Below are positions 20,430 to 30,745 of a stretch of 64,000 nucleotides of DNA, in pieces (positions within the stretch are counted from its first letter, which is position 1; the number at the start of each line of letters is the position of its first letter). The notes below the pieces were generated by a model that searched no databases, had not been told where the DNA came from, and saw only the letters and a program-made list of their open reading frames with translations. The stretch is from contig OY725494.1 in NCBI GenBank assembly GCA_963281255.1, forward strand, positions 4,539,934 through 4,603,933, read 5' to 3'. The position numbers and the translations under genes are program-made. The DNA comes from Aphrocallistes beatrix. Lineage: Eukaryota > Porifera > Hexactinellida > Sceptrulophora > Aphrocallistidae.

Positions 20430-22484
20430 CTACTTGGAAGGATTACAACTGATCGGAGCTGGGTAGATTTCAACGGAGGTTTCGCTGATTCCATCACTCG
20501 TGTTCACTTTTTCAAGTAGTCTCGCACCATCGTCCACATCCCCTGAAGGAACCTCATAAATGTTATCATGCTCATAAGGAGTGGACTGGAATACTGTTTG
20601 AGATTTGTTCTTCTTTATCACACCCCTCATTATCACAATTATCACTGTGAAGACAACAATTACAATTATAATTATGATTACTAATAACATAATTACTGCT
20701 ATGAGGGTAGGAAGTAGCAAGAGATTCTGTCCATTACTTTGAACATCCGGTATTTCGACATGATTCCCAGTAATAATCACATCCAGACACACAAAGCTTC
20801 CATTATTATTCAAGCAAGATAGAGGACAACCTCCATTATTCATTAGACACTCATCGATGTCCAAACATTTGGTGTCGTTCACCAATTGATAACCTCCGTT
20901 GCAAGAACATTGGTAGCTACCTATTGTATTATGACAGTTCGAATCGCACTCACTAGTTAGTTCTTGACATTCATCAATATCTGCACATTGAAATCTGTCG
21001 TTCAGCTGATAGCCAACACAACAGATGCAGGTGTGATTAACAGGATCGTCACATAAACGAGAACATCCACTCTCTATGCACGCATATGATCCTACTGTGT
21101 TGGTGCATGTTTCACTTTGTGCACACTGTGATGTACCCATTTGACACTCATCAATGTCCTCACACGAAAAGTCATCATCAGCCAGCTGATAGCCAGGATC
21201 ACAGGAACATTCGAAAGACCCATTCGTGTTTTTACAATGCTGAGCACAAGAAGCTTGTCCTAATTCACATTCATTCTCATCCACACAAACACCTGTGTGT
21301 AGAAGACTGTAACCATCAGCACACGTGCATGCATGAGAAGTACCCGTATCACGACATACAAACTCAATGGGACATGACACAGACTTGCTAAAGCAACCAT
21401 AAGATCGATCCACAGTGCAATTTGTATAGAGAGATGTTGAAGTAATGGAAGTACGGTAAACCTTGCTTGGTTCTAGGCAATAAGCTGATTGGATAGATAA
21501 ACTGTATTGTGATACAACTGATGTCCAACGGAGACTACAGTCACAGAAGAATGGATTGTCCGCTATTATAGAACTGAGACTGTGCATTCGTTCAAATGGA
21601 TCAGGCGGTAGAGTTCGATAAGAGTTGTAATTTATTTGTAGAGAATTAATTCCAGTTAGTCGAGAAAGAGTATTGAGAGGAAAAAATGGATTCCCACTTA
21701 TGGACAATGATTTCAATGCAGTTAATCCAACAAATGCCTCATCACTCACTTCCTTAATTCCATTTCCATCTAAGTCCAAATGTGTCAAATGACCAAGGTC
21801 CTCAAACATGTTTGGTTCTAGTTGTTCGATCTTATTACCTTCTAGTCCTAAATGATTGAGGTTTGTCAATCCTTTAAAAGCATTTCGGACATCTAGTATA
21901 TCACATCTGATCAATTCGATGTACTTCAACCGACTTAAGCCACGAAACGCAATATTACTGATTGCGAGTTTCCAGCTCAAAGAACCAGATGGAGGATTGA
22001 CAGAGAGATATGTAAGCTGAGATAGTCTGGTGAACGTTTGTGGATTTCTAAAATTAAGATATGCTGTAGCTGAAAGCGTCACAAGATTGGGAAAATCGCT
22101 GAAAAAATACGGTTGATTGAAATGGTATGTTTTGTATGAAAAGGACAAATAGGTCAAATGGGGATGAACCTTAGTAGAGTTTATCGTTACAACTGAGTCA
22201 GTATAGGAATAGAAGTTTAGAGATGTTATCGAATTGCCTAAGTTTATGCCAATGTTAATGTTCCCAGTGTAATGTATGTACACGTTACGACGATAATAAT
22301 AGGTATTTTGATTAGAACAATAAGTGAGGGTTTCACCGATGTTTCTGTTAGAGTAAATGTAACAATCAGAGTAATAACAGTAATTGTAGTTAGTATTTGC
22401 TGTACCTCCAGTGCAGGAATATGTTGATCCAGATGGAAAATACAATATTAATAAAATCATTGAGAATATAATACTTACTCTCAT
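20430..22484 (-). CDS. LRR-EGF single-pass receptor, diverged copy (684 aa)
   Basis: The start is set at 22484 because MRVSIIFS matches the signal peptide of the paralogues; an in-frame ATG 39 bases upstream would add 13 mostly hydrophobic residues. Layout: signal peptide, Tyr/Asn-rich cysteine region, LRRs, LRR C-terminal cap, five EGF-type domains (one extended, CICCVGY), transmembrane helix, and a tail with IYEVP and IYPAP. From the LRR C-terminal cap to the first EGF it is nearly identical to the + strand copies, whereas the N-terminus and LRRs are the most different of the family. The conserved core promoter block is absent; an ATTATAAATG sequence about 80 bases upstream may be its TATA box. 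Confidence 0.9.
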   Translation of the reverse strand: MRVSIIFSMILLILYFPSGSTYSCTGGTANTNYNYCYYSDCYIYSNRNIGETLTYCSNQNTYYYRRNVYIHYTGNINIGINLGNSITSLNFYSYTDSVVTINSTKVHPHLTYLSFSYKTYHFNQPYFFSDFPNLVTLSATAYLNFRNPQTFTRLSQLTYLSVNPPSGSLSWKLAISNIAFRGLSRLKYIELIRCDILDVRNAFKGLTNLNHLGLEGNKIEQLEPNMFEDLGHLTHLDLDGNGIKEVSDEAFVGLTALKSLSISGNPFFPLNTLSRLTGINSLQINYNSYRTLPPDPFERMHSLSSIIADNPFFCDCSLRWTSVVSQYSLSIQSAYCLEPSKVYRTSITSTSLYTNCTVDRSYGCFSKSVSCPIEFVCRDTGTSHACTCADGYSLLHTGVCVDENECELGQASCAQHCKNTNGSFECSCDPGYQLADDDFSCEDIDECQMGTSQCAQSETCTNTVGSYACIESGCSRLCDDPVNHTCICCVGYQLNDRFQCADIDECQELTSECDSNCHNTIGSYQCSCNGGYQLVNDTKCLDIDECLMNNGGCPLSCLNNNGSFVCLDVIITGNHVEIPDVQSNGQNLLLLPTLIAVIMLLVIIIIIVIVVFTVIIVIMRGVIKKNKSQTVFQSTPYEHDNIYEVPSGDVDDGARLLEKVNTSDGISETSVEIYPAPISCNPSK

Positions 22485-23002
22485 CCTGAACACGCTTAAG
22501 ATAACAAAGTTGATAATTCCCAAAAGATTATAGTCAGTCTAATGAATAATTGTCATACATTCAGCATTTATAATGTAGGACTATCTATAGTGTTATTGAG
22601 ATTCAAAGGTTCGCTCTATCATATTACACTCTATATTAATACATACGGATAATTCCCAGAAGTTAAATGATAGAACTGAACAAAACAAGAATATTAAATA
22701 TCAAATAGTAGAATGAGTACGATGCATACTTACTAACCTCTGCAAGGAAAAAACTGGACATTTGTAGTATTGTAGTAGGACACTGAGTTATTTAGCGGGA
22801 CATCTTTGTATCAGTCCTAGACACTAAAAAAAAAGTGAGACAATTCCACTATTTGGAACGTTTTCATGGGACAGTGCTTTCAACATATGTCTGAAAAATG
22901 GGACTTCCTCCCAAAACGCAACAGTTGGTAAGTATGACGATGAATTGCATTAAACCAATCAAAAGGAAGTGAACCTTCGTCTCTGTATATATATAATAGA
23001 TG
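22485..23002. other. Intergenic, divergent promoter region
   Basis: Left part of the spacer between the divergent genes at 22484 (-) and 24195 (+). No gene recognised. Confidence 0.5.
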
Positions 23003-23081
23003 ACAAACGAGCTTCGCGCACTTTTGCGTAGCACGGCTAGCGAACACTTCCTGTCCGCGAGTCGACCTGCGGGCGCCCGAG
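23003..23081. repeat. GC-rich multi-hairpin repeat, copy 2
   Basis: A diverged copy with GAGCTTCGCGCAC, GCGAACACTTCCTGTCCGCG and GCGGGCGCCC, aligned with 27049-27133. Confidence 0.55.
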
Positions 23082-23149
23082 GATATCAAATAATTCAGAG
23101 ACCCCCTATGGTCAATATTGATTATTTTCACTAATGCAATTCGAGATTT

Positions 23150-23560
23150 GTTTATTGTCTGTAACTACTGTAAATAAAAACAACAAAATATTGATCATAC
23201 AGTTTCGATAATACAATATTTGGAAAATACACCCCTAAAACCTCAAATCAACAATTGAAGCTAGTCTCTAGCATATTTTTGAGATTTGTTTATGTCGTAA
23301 TTGTTTAACTGTAAGTCTCTGCACGTAACCGATAGTGATATAATGAATTAGTAGCAATACCTACACACACAACTTAACATCACATAAATATATAATACTA
23401 AATATGCTATTTCACTCCCTGATAGGAAGCTCTATAAGGAGCTACTATCTAGTTGGTTTACCTAAGAACATTCTACTAGAATGCGTGCTAATAGATTCCT
23501 AAACAGTGTTACAACAGTTTACTTTATGTATCCATTGTAAACAAATACAAATAAAATATT
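23150..23560. repeat. R1 dispersed repeat, degenerate copies
   Basis: It contains ACACCCCTAAAACC, GAAGCTAGTCTCTAGCATAT and, further on, TTTACTTTATGTATCC with TTGTAAACAAA, the R1 motifs found after receptor genes and near 27.4, 27.9 and 57.6 kb. Confidence 0.55.
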
Positions 23561-24194
23561 TATCTTTAAATTCTTTGGATGAGAATTACAGAAAATTTTT
23601 GAAACGAAATAAATGAGAAATTAGGCTCATCGAAGCAATTAACTGACAAAAAAAATCTTCTAATATAATTTAGATATCGAATTGAGTAAGGCGAAATATT
23701 TAACGAATTTTAATGCTACCATCATACTCAGCGCCGGCGCAACGGTTTTCTAACGGGTTCACGGGGTTCTGTTAATCGGACCAACCCGGGACACTTTTGA
23801 AAAGTGGTTCGGTTAAAACGGGACCAACTTCACTGGTTATGCCGGCCCAGCTTAGATGATTCCGTTAAGAGTTAAGACGTAAATCGGCTAATTCGCACAT
23901 ACTCTATCATTTTCCTGACATGTTTGTCTTATCCTAGTTCTATTACATTATAATGTAATCAACGCACTCATATTAGTCACAAGCAGAGGCATAGCCAAGG
24001 TGGTGCGCAGTGGTGAGACAACCCAGCTGGCTACAAGCTTGTCTTGTAATATAAGCTGTTATTTGAGATCTTCCATACTGTGTCTTACTTGGCACCAATA
24101 TGCATATATATGTATATACTTCTATCTACAATAGCACAAAACGGCTACTACTTATTCTTTCAGATACTATTTGATACGTGAATTTTGAGCATAA
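23561..24194. other. Intergenic upstream of NHL-like gene
   Basis: No gene. About 23740-23865 is GC-rich with paired GGACCAACC / CGGGACC motifs; a related fragment lies at about 41596-41665, so it is probably a MITE remnant. The last 70 bases hold the 5' leader of the next gene, which differs from promoter types A and B. Confidence 0.5.
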
Positions 24195-25448
24195 ATGGCA
24201 GAAGCAAATCCCTCCATGGATGAGGGTTACAGAATTCCCCGAAACCCAATACAGATATTAGAAAGGAATGCAGAACAAGCAAAACACGAAATAAATGATA
24301 AAGTAAACTCACTCATTGAATCGGTTGACACACAGAGAAGAGGTTTCATAAATAAAATAGACACTCAACTGGCAAAAGCGAAAGAATCTTTCAAAATGCA
24401 TGGAAAAAAGACTGAAGCGCGATTGAAAGCAAAGAAAGTTCTAGAAAAAGAGTTGCGAGAGGACAACCAATTGTTCAACAGGATAGTAGATGATATCGAC
24501 GAAGCGATGGATGACATTGAAGGTCTGCTTAATTTCAAAATACAATGGAATCCAAAATTCAGTCGAATCTGCGAAGACGCTAAGAGCATAGGAGAATTGA
24601 AGATATACGAACAATCCCGATTTGAAGCTGGCTGTAATACCTCACTCTGGTCCACACTGAGTAAAGGGGAGAAATATAACGAGATGAATGACCCCAAAGC
24701 CATTGAAGTCGACCCAGAGACTTCAAACACTTACATAGGGGATGCTTCAGCAGGTAAAATATTGGTAATAAATGGGATAGGGGAATATCTGAGCACTTTG
24801 ACATTTACAAAACCAGCTTCCATTAGCAGCATGGTCATTTGTCAAGATTACATTTACTGTCGGTCTAATGGATATTTTCACAATACAATTTTCCGTCTAG
24901 ATAAGAGCACAGGTGAACTGGTAAGTCGGTTCGATAATGCCTTACCTGTAGATGCTTTCACAGTAGTACCTGATTCGGTATTCTTTTGTGAATCTTATAC
25001 GCTTTTTAAACTATCCTCTGATCTAAAAGGATCTAAAAGTACGCTTATCCAAGTAATTTCTCCTTATTTAATGGATGATGGTTCATTTGTAAGAAACGTG
25101 CAATATGTAAATGACGAGTTTGTAATGCTAATATCATGCAAACTTCCAGACTGCAATCCTATCCAAATTTTTTATAAGAACGGCTCATTCCTCAGAGCAA
25201 TTTCTGGGGATATTCCTGTAGTAAGTAGGAGTGACGTGTATATGTGTATCGACGAGCATGGGAACATTATTCTCTCTTCTGATGGGTTGGTGAATGTCTA
25301 CGGTAAAAGCGGGAAGCTTGTAAAGAGCCTAGGCCAGAGAAGAGATGAGAACAGTGGAATCTATCAACCTAGAGGTATAGCACTGGATAGAGATGGGAAT
25401 CTGATTGTGTGCAACAACAGAAAGCAAGACATCCTACAAGCTTATTAG
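24195..25448 (+). CDS. Coiled-coil / NHL-like propeller protein (417 aa)
   Basis: Starts MAEANPSMDEGYR. Coiled coil about 20-125; linker TSLWSTLSKGEKYN; propeller about 160-417 with GDASAGKILVI, CIDEHGNIIL and the final YQPRGIALDRDGNLIVCNNR. It carries one SRFE-type linker repeat in place of the KHSRRE minisatellite. It is diverged from the tandem copies to its right, especially in the coil, so it is probably an older member. No RING or B-box is encoded. Upstream sequence fits neither main promoter type. Confidence 0.88.
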   Translation: MAEANPSMDEGYRIPRNPIQILERNAEQAKHEINDKVNSLIESVDTQRRGFINKIDTQLAKAKESFKMHGKKTEARLKAKKVLEKELREDNQLFNRIVDDIDEAMDDIEGLLNFKIQWNPKFSRICEDAKSIGELKIYEQSRFEAGCNTSLWSTLSKGEKYNEMNDPKAIEVDPETSNTYIGDASAGKILVINGIGEYLSTLTFTKPASISSMVICQDYIYCRSNGYFHNTIFRLDKSTGELVSRFDNALPVDAFTVVPDSVFFCESYTLFKLSSDLKGSKSTLIQVISPYLMDDGSFVRNVQYVNDEFVMLISCKLPDCNPIQIFYKNGSFLRAISGDIPVVSRSDVYMCIDEHGNIILSSDGLVNVYGKSGKLVKSLGQRRDENSGIYQPRGIALDRDGNLIVCNNRKQDILQAY

Positions 25449-25720
25449 GAAGACTGATGAACTGAATTTATTATTGTGCATAGGTAGTTATTAGTTAGCA
25501 AGCGTTTCGCTGTAGATTTAGGATATTATAGGCTAGATAGTTCACGTTACGTGTATTTGTACTGTTTAGTACATCTCCTTTAGGGAGACGCCATATAGCA
25601 AGATTGTGTAGTCCTAAACATACTACTGCCTTTTTATGTAAATGTTCTTTATGTACTGCAATTTGCTTATATAATCTTAGGTTTAGTGTTTCAAAGTAGT
25701 TTATATTCTAAAACTCAATA
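25449..25720. other. 3' flank of NHL-like gene
   Basis: No gene. The right end (TTTATATTCTAAAACTCAATA) recurs at about 28115, where no transposon follows. Confidence 0.5.
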
Positions 25721-26107
25721 CAGTTGAAACCGGGTTTTTTTGACACCCCATTTGCACGAAAAAATGTCAAAAAAACCCAGTGTTACGCATCCCACTACGA
25801 AGAAAATATATTTTAGAGGTCATAGTAAGAATTATTAAGTATGTAAAGGTTAATTGCTTGACTCCGTAGTCGTTGACAATTGCCGTCAAAGGGTGACCCT
25901 TGTCGAGACGCAGGACTATCTCGTGCCTTTCCGTCAGTGTCAGACGTTTCTGTTTTGATATGGATGTCATGAACTAATTGCTGAAAATTGGGTGTCAAAA
26001 AAACACGGTGTCAACTGTACATAAAACTCAGATTTTAACACCAACAATTGTCAAAAAATACCGATTGTCAAATAAACCCAGTGTCAAAAAAAACCCGGTT
26101 TCGACTG
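25721..26107. mobile_element. Pogo/Tigger-type element, deleted
   Basis: 387 bp, ends CAGTTGAAACCGGGTTTTTT and (inverse) CAGTCGAAACCGGGTTTTTT, flanked by TA (25719-25720 and 26108-26109). The same host sequence uninterrupted is at about 28115-28150. It still contains the start of a transposase frame on the minus strand. Confidence 0.88.
25767..25970 (-). pseudogene. Pogo/CENP-B-type transposase N-terminal fragment
   Basis: Translation begins MTSISKQKRLTLTERHEIVL, then RLDKGHPLTAIVNDYGVK. This is the psq/CENP-B-type helix-turn-helix pattern (LTL..R.E...RLDKG......YGV) found at the start of pogo and Tigger transposases. The frame then runs into non-matching sequence, and the DDE domain is missing. 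Confidence 0.75.
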
Positions 26108-26109
26108 TA

Positions 26110-26348
26110 ATATTATTTCTTACATTACCAAGCACTTGTAGTAGTACATAAGTTAAAAATGTTTTTTCCGATACTTTTAGATCTTTCTCCTTCAAGGAGA
26201 TTTCGGGTCTATATTCCCCTGAAAGATGAAATAGAGAGAGGCTTGTACATACAAAGAAACTTTTTACTGGACTAGGGTAATGGTTTTATATGAAATGGCC
26301 TAATTACGTTATTTTTTCTCAATTTTTGTAATAAATTCGAACTAATAC
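26110..26348. other. Intergenic remainder
   Basis: No gene recognised. The first bases continue the host flank seen at 28140. Confidence 0.5.
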
Positions 26349-26579
26349 TGCCCCCCTGTTTTATAACTAGGGAGAGGGGCAATCACCCCTTTACCACCCA
26401 GGATCGAAACCCTTGGTAGCAGCTTCCATCAATCGTATTTTAGAAACGCTGGTTGTTTCTTAGTTCATATTCTGCTTGAAATAGAATATCATCGCATCAA
26501 AATCTCTTCTTTCTAAATTAACTATTCAATCTATTATTAGTATCAAAATATTAAAATACACCATAGGTTAGTAACAAAA
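26349..26579. repeat. Dispersed repeat D, copy 1
   Basis: Matches 30505-30745: TTTTATAACT, GGGGAGGGGCAATCACCCC-like start, CAGCTTCCATCAATCGTATT, and a shared AT-rich end. The second copy has a short insertion in the middle. Confidence 0.75.
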
Positions 26580-27048
26580 ATATTAAAAAACACCATAAGT
26601 AGCAATGGATCTAGAAGAATTTTCGTGCCTCACCAAGATAGGTGACAAATTGTTTCCAATGAAATTTGAATATTTTATAATACAAATAGATATATATAGT
26701 TGGAATCTAAACAGTCATGAATTACATATTACAACAATGCATGCAATGAAGGGACGAGTTGAGAGAATTTATGAAAACCAGAACTAAAGCTCGGAGATCA
26801 AATTCAGAAATAACGGGCTTATTTCTAGCCACTACTACAACCATTCAGTTAGGGAACAGAGTAGAATGTGACATACTCTTACTTTAATACACTCCACAAT
26901 TGCTAGTAATCGCAAATGCTAGATATATGCTGGATATAATTAGGTGAATCAATTGAAAAGAAGTCTTAAAGGCCTTTGTGTTACCGTGTTCTAGAACTGA
27001 CATGCTTCCCCGCTCCTTTTCTTTGGAAAGTATATCGATTTTAATTTT
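26580..27048. other. Upstream block shared by NHL-like genes
   Basis: No gene. About 26830-27030 (GGGAACAGAGTAGAATGTG onward) recurs at about 35190-35400 and 52240-52400 and in part at 61330-61450, always upstream of NHL-like genes. Confidence 0.55.
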
Positions 27049-27133
27049 ACAAGCGCGCTTCGCTTGCTTGCGCTGCGCGGCTTGCGGACACTTCGTGTCC
27101 GCAGAGTCGCCCTGCGTGCGCCTGGAGTTACTC
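27049..27133. repeat. GC-rich multi-hairpin repeat, copy 3
   Basis: The best copy: CAAGCGCGCTTCGCTTG, GCGCTGCGC, and a perfect 9-bp stem TGCGGACAC-TTC-GTGTCCGCA. It stands out sharply from the AT-rich surroundings. Confidence 0.7.
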
Positions 27134-27206
27134 AATCTAGCTTATTTTGGGAATTTGTTGGTATATAAATATTGTAAACTAAAGTTAATAAATGATTTCT
27201 CATATA

Positions 27207-27393
27207 CAGTCGACTCCGCTTAATAGGGTCACTGTTTAATCGGGTCAGCCGCTTAATCGGGCCACTTTTGGCAGGACCGGAATAGCTCTCACACATAGAA
27301 GCTAATATAAAATATTTTCGGTTAATAGGGTCCTCCGCTTAATCGGGGCAAAATGTCTCTGACCGATGTGGCCCTATTAAGCGGAGTCGACTG
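27207..27393. mobile_element. Pogo-type palindromic MITE, second copy
   Basis: 187 bp, same ends as the element at 17971, in the opposite internal orientation, flanked by TA. The internal part differs by small indels. Confidence 0.9.
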
Positions 27394-27395
27394 TA

Positions 27396-27960
27396 TATCC
27401 GAAAATATAATATTCCAAATCTACAGCCCCAAAAACACCATGTCAACCGTTGAAAGCAAGTTTCTAGCATATTTTTGAGATATGTTTACTTTATGTATCC
27501 ATTGTAAACTAAAGTAAACAAACAAATTATCATACAGATATGAAAATATAATATTCGAAATCTACACTCCTGAAAACCCCATGTTAACCGTTGGAAGCTA
27601 GTCTCTAGCGATTTTTTTAAAATTCATCAAATAGTGTTAAAATATGTACATAAAGGTGTGAAAATATACACAAAACCTTATTTATTGCTATACACTATAA
27701 TATAATTGAGACATCTATCTAATTTATTGTTTTGAAGTACTAATAACAATGACAGCCTACAATAGTGTCATACAATGATTTCTATCGTGAGAGTGAAGCC
27801 GCACATACTAAATAAACGCAACAAAATATTGATTACACAATTTCAATAATACAATATTTGGAAAATACACCCCTAGAAACCTCAAATCAACAATTGAAAG
27901 TTTTTTGACATTTATTTACTTTATGTATCCATTGTGAACAAATAAAAATAAAATATATAT
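27396..27960. repeat. R1 dispersed repeat cluster
   Basis: At least three R1 units in partial tandem: AATATTCGAAATCTACA, AACCCCATG, TTGGAAGCTAGTCTCTAGC and TTTACTTTATGTATCCATTG recur with a spacing of about 125-150 bp. Confidence 0.65.
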
Positions 27961-28399
27961 CTAGGCTCAATTAACATAATTTTGGGGTTTAGTTGAAACA
28001 TGAGTTTGTATGAAGTCCTGCCATACCACAACTTCCTACACTGCTCCACTGCACGGCATCACGTATCCCCAGGTACCCACACTTGGCGCCTATGGTTTAG
28101 TGCTTCAAGGTAGTTTATATTCTAAAACTCAATAATATAATATTTACATGACCAAGCACTTGTATTTTAAATTGGTGGAATATATATATGATGCAATAAA
28201 TACTTGATGCCTATCCATAGTTTCCAAATTTTCTCTATTTTACTCATTTACTTATCTTGTATATTGCATAAAAAGAGCATTAGATTATTCATTCTTCAAA
28301 CAAGATACCACATTAGATATGCTTCCCCACTCCTTTCTTTTTCATCTCGGAAAGTATACCAGTATGAATTTTATGTTTGTAACAGAGTTTAAACCCTGA
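27961..28399. other. Intergenic
   Basis: No gene recognised. About 28090-28165 is the unoccupied version of the site holding the pogo-type element at 25721. Confidence 0.5.
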
Positions 28400-28643
28400 A
28401 ATATGATATTATAGTGCTTGCTAGTTCTTCATTGAGTTTTATCTGTGTTAAAATAGCTTGTGGCTGTATTTGAGGATGGTGTCAGTATCACATGTCTTAG
28501 TTACCCCATAGTAAATTCCTACAAATGATTATATTTGACTTCTACACGCATATACCTTATACAACAAGTAGATACTATATGAATATTGGATGAACATAGA
28601 CTACTTAAGAAAAGAATAATCAATTGATACTTGCATATAAGAA
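28400..28643 (+). promoter_or_regulatory. Type A upstream region of NHL-like gene
   Basis: Shared with the regions before 31444, 33418, 52704 and 61766: TTGAGTTTTATCTGTGTTA, GGTGTCAGTATCAC, then ACTACTTAAG and AATCAATTGA just before the ATG. The E-box position reads CACATG here (28489-28494), whereas the other four have CACGTG. Confidence 0.55.
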
Positions 28644-29963
28644 ATGGCCGAGGCAAATCCCTATTCGGAAGGAAACAGAAAACTTCGATCCTCAATAGAG
28701 AGATTAGAAAATAATGCCAGACATCTGAAACAAGAAATAAACGATAGAGTCGACCTTCTCATTGGATCAATCCACAGTCAGAGGAAGAAACTTCTGAATC
28801 AAGTAGACATCGAACTGAGTAAAGCGAGAGAACCGTGGAAGAACTTTGAGAATAAGAACGCAGATCGAATGCAACTTAAAGAAAAATTGACAAAAGAGTT
28901 GGAAGGAGATTTCACATTGCTTTCAAAACTAACAAATAAAATCGATGAAGAATTAAATAAAATGGAAGCGGAACTACCAAACTTCAGGATACAATGGAAT
29001 TCTAAATTCATTAGATTCTGTGAAGACTTTGAAAAGGTTGGAGAGTTGAAAGTAGATACACATTCTCGACGTGAAGACTTTCAAAAGGTTGAACAGTTGA
29101 AGGTAGATAAACATTCGAGAAGGGAAGAAAGTAAGACTCCACTCTGGTCTACACTGAACAGAGGAAAGGCAGATAATGAGGTAGGGGAACCTAGAGCCAT
29201 AGCAATCGACACAGAAACTTCAAACATTTTTGTTGGAGATGCTTCAGCAGGTAAAATACTGATAATGGATAGGATGGGTAAATATCTGGACACTCTAACA
29301 TTCAAGAAACCATCTTCCATTAGCAGAATGGTGATTTGTCAAAGTTATATTTACTGTCGAACTAATGCCTTTTGGCATAATACCTTATTCCGGCTAGATA
29401 AGAATACTGGTGGACTGTTAAATCATTATACCAGTCCTGCGTCTATTGACGCCTTCGCAGTAATGCCAGACCAGGTATTCTTTTGTGATGTATCTTCAAT
29501 TGTCTCATTACTGCCCAATCTCACAAAACAAATTGAGTTTAAAATAATTTCTCCCTATTTTAAGAATGGCAGTTCTCATGTTGAAAACATGGAAAATGTA
29601 AATAGGGAATTGGTACTAGTAATAGCAGAGCCAACAGATTACCCTATCCAAATTTTTAATAAGAAAGGAATTTTCTTAAGAGCAATCGCTGGAGACATTC
29701 CTACGTTGTTTTATTCAACCAAAGTCTGTATTTGCATTGACAAACATTGGAATATCATTCTATCTTCCCTTCTCATTAATGGGAGAAAAATGGTGAATGT
29801 CTACGATAAAGAAGGGAAATTCCTAACAAGCATAGGCCAGAAAGGAGATGAAAAATATGGAATCTATCACCCTAGAGGTATAGCACTGGATAGAGATGGG
29901 AATCTGATTGTGTGCAACAACAGAAAGGAAAACATCCTACAAGCTTATAGGATGACTAATTAA
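28644..29963 (+). CDS. Coiled-coil / NHL-like propeller protein (439 aa)
   Basis: Starts MAEANPYSEGNRKLRSSIER. Coiled coil about 15-125; two 17-aa linker repeats (29025-29126; GELKVDTHSRRE and EQLKVDKHSRRE); TPLWSTLNRGKADNEVGEP; propeller about 180-435 ending YHPRGIALDRDGNLIVCNNR. A one-base difference in the stop region extends the C-terminus to QAYRMTN instead of QAY. The closest relative is the gene at 33418. No RING or B-box; probably cytosolic, since no signal peptide or membrane segment is seen. Confidence 0.88.
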   Translation: MAEANPYSEGNRKLRSSIERLENNARHLKQEINDRVDLLIGSIHSQRKKLLNQVDIELSKAREPWKNFENKNADRMQLKEKLTKELEGDFTLLSKLTNKIDEELNKMEAELPNFRIQWNSKFIRFCEDFEKVGELKVDTHSRREDFQKVEQLKVDKHSRREESKTPLWSTLNRGKADNEVGEPRAIAIDTETSNIFVGDASAGKILIMDRMGKYLDTLTFKKPSSISRMVICQSYIYCRTNAFWHNTLFRLDKNTGGLLNHYTSPASIDAFAVMPDQVFFCDVSSIVSLLPNLTKQIEFKIISPYFKNGSSHVENMENVNRELVLVIAEPTDYPIQIFNKKGIFLRAIAGDIPTLFYSTKVCICIDKHWNIILSSLLINGRKMVNVYDKEGKFLTSIGQKGDEKYGIYHPRGIALDRDGNLIVCNNRKENILQAYRMTN

Positions 29964-30504
29964 CTGAATTTATTAGTGTGTATAGGTAGTTATTAGTTGG
30001 TAAACGTTTTGCTATTTGTTAGTTAATACTCGTAGTATAGGTTAGAATATCTAGATAATTCATGTCGTCATATTTGTATGTTTTTTAGTAATGACTATAG
30101 AGAGGCTTCTAGAACACAGATTGTATTGAATACTAAATCCTATAAATCCCTATAAATGTAAATTATTTTATTGATATTTACGGGTATAATGAGGAGCTTC
30201 CAATGGGTCACTTGAATCAACTTCTACCTACGTATGTAGCCTATTACGGACCTTGTCTGTGCCTCAGAGTTGGAATCCGGTCAACTTTTCTGAACCCGAC
30301 CCCAAACCTGTTTACGAAATTAAACCCGAACTATATTCTTCTATTGTAAATATACCAAAATAGTGAAAATACTAAAATAAATTATGCTTTGGGCGCATGA
30401 CAAAAGAGTATAGTAACTCTAGCACCGATTGTCTCAGAGAAAATCAGAGTTGAAATCGGGTCCACTTTTCAGAGCAATAAATTCGGGCAAATACTTTCGC
30501 TTCT
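29964..30504. other. 3' flank of NHL-like gene
   Basis: No gene. It recurs after the gene at 33418 (34687-35060), including CACTTGAATCAACTTCTACC and the CAGAGTTGGAATCCGGTC stretch. Confidence 0.55.
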
Positions 30505-30745
30505 CCTTGTTTTATAACTCCGGGGAGGGGCGATTACCCCCTTATCCCCAGAATCGATATCCTTGGTGGAAATTGCTTCATGTGGTCCATTGGCAGCTTC
30601 CATCAATCGTATTTTAGGAACGCTGGCTGTTTTTTATTTCATATTCTGCTTGAAATAGAATATTATCGCATCAAAATCTCTTCTTTCTAAATTAACAATT
30701 CAATCTATTATTAGTATCAAAATATTAAAATACACCATAGGTTTT
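30505..30745. repeat. Dispersed repeat D, copy 2
   Basis: Second copy of the repeat at 26349, with an extra ATTGCTTCATGTGGTCC segment. Confidence 0.75.
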
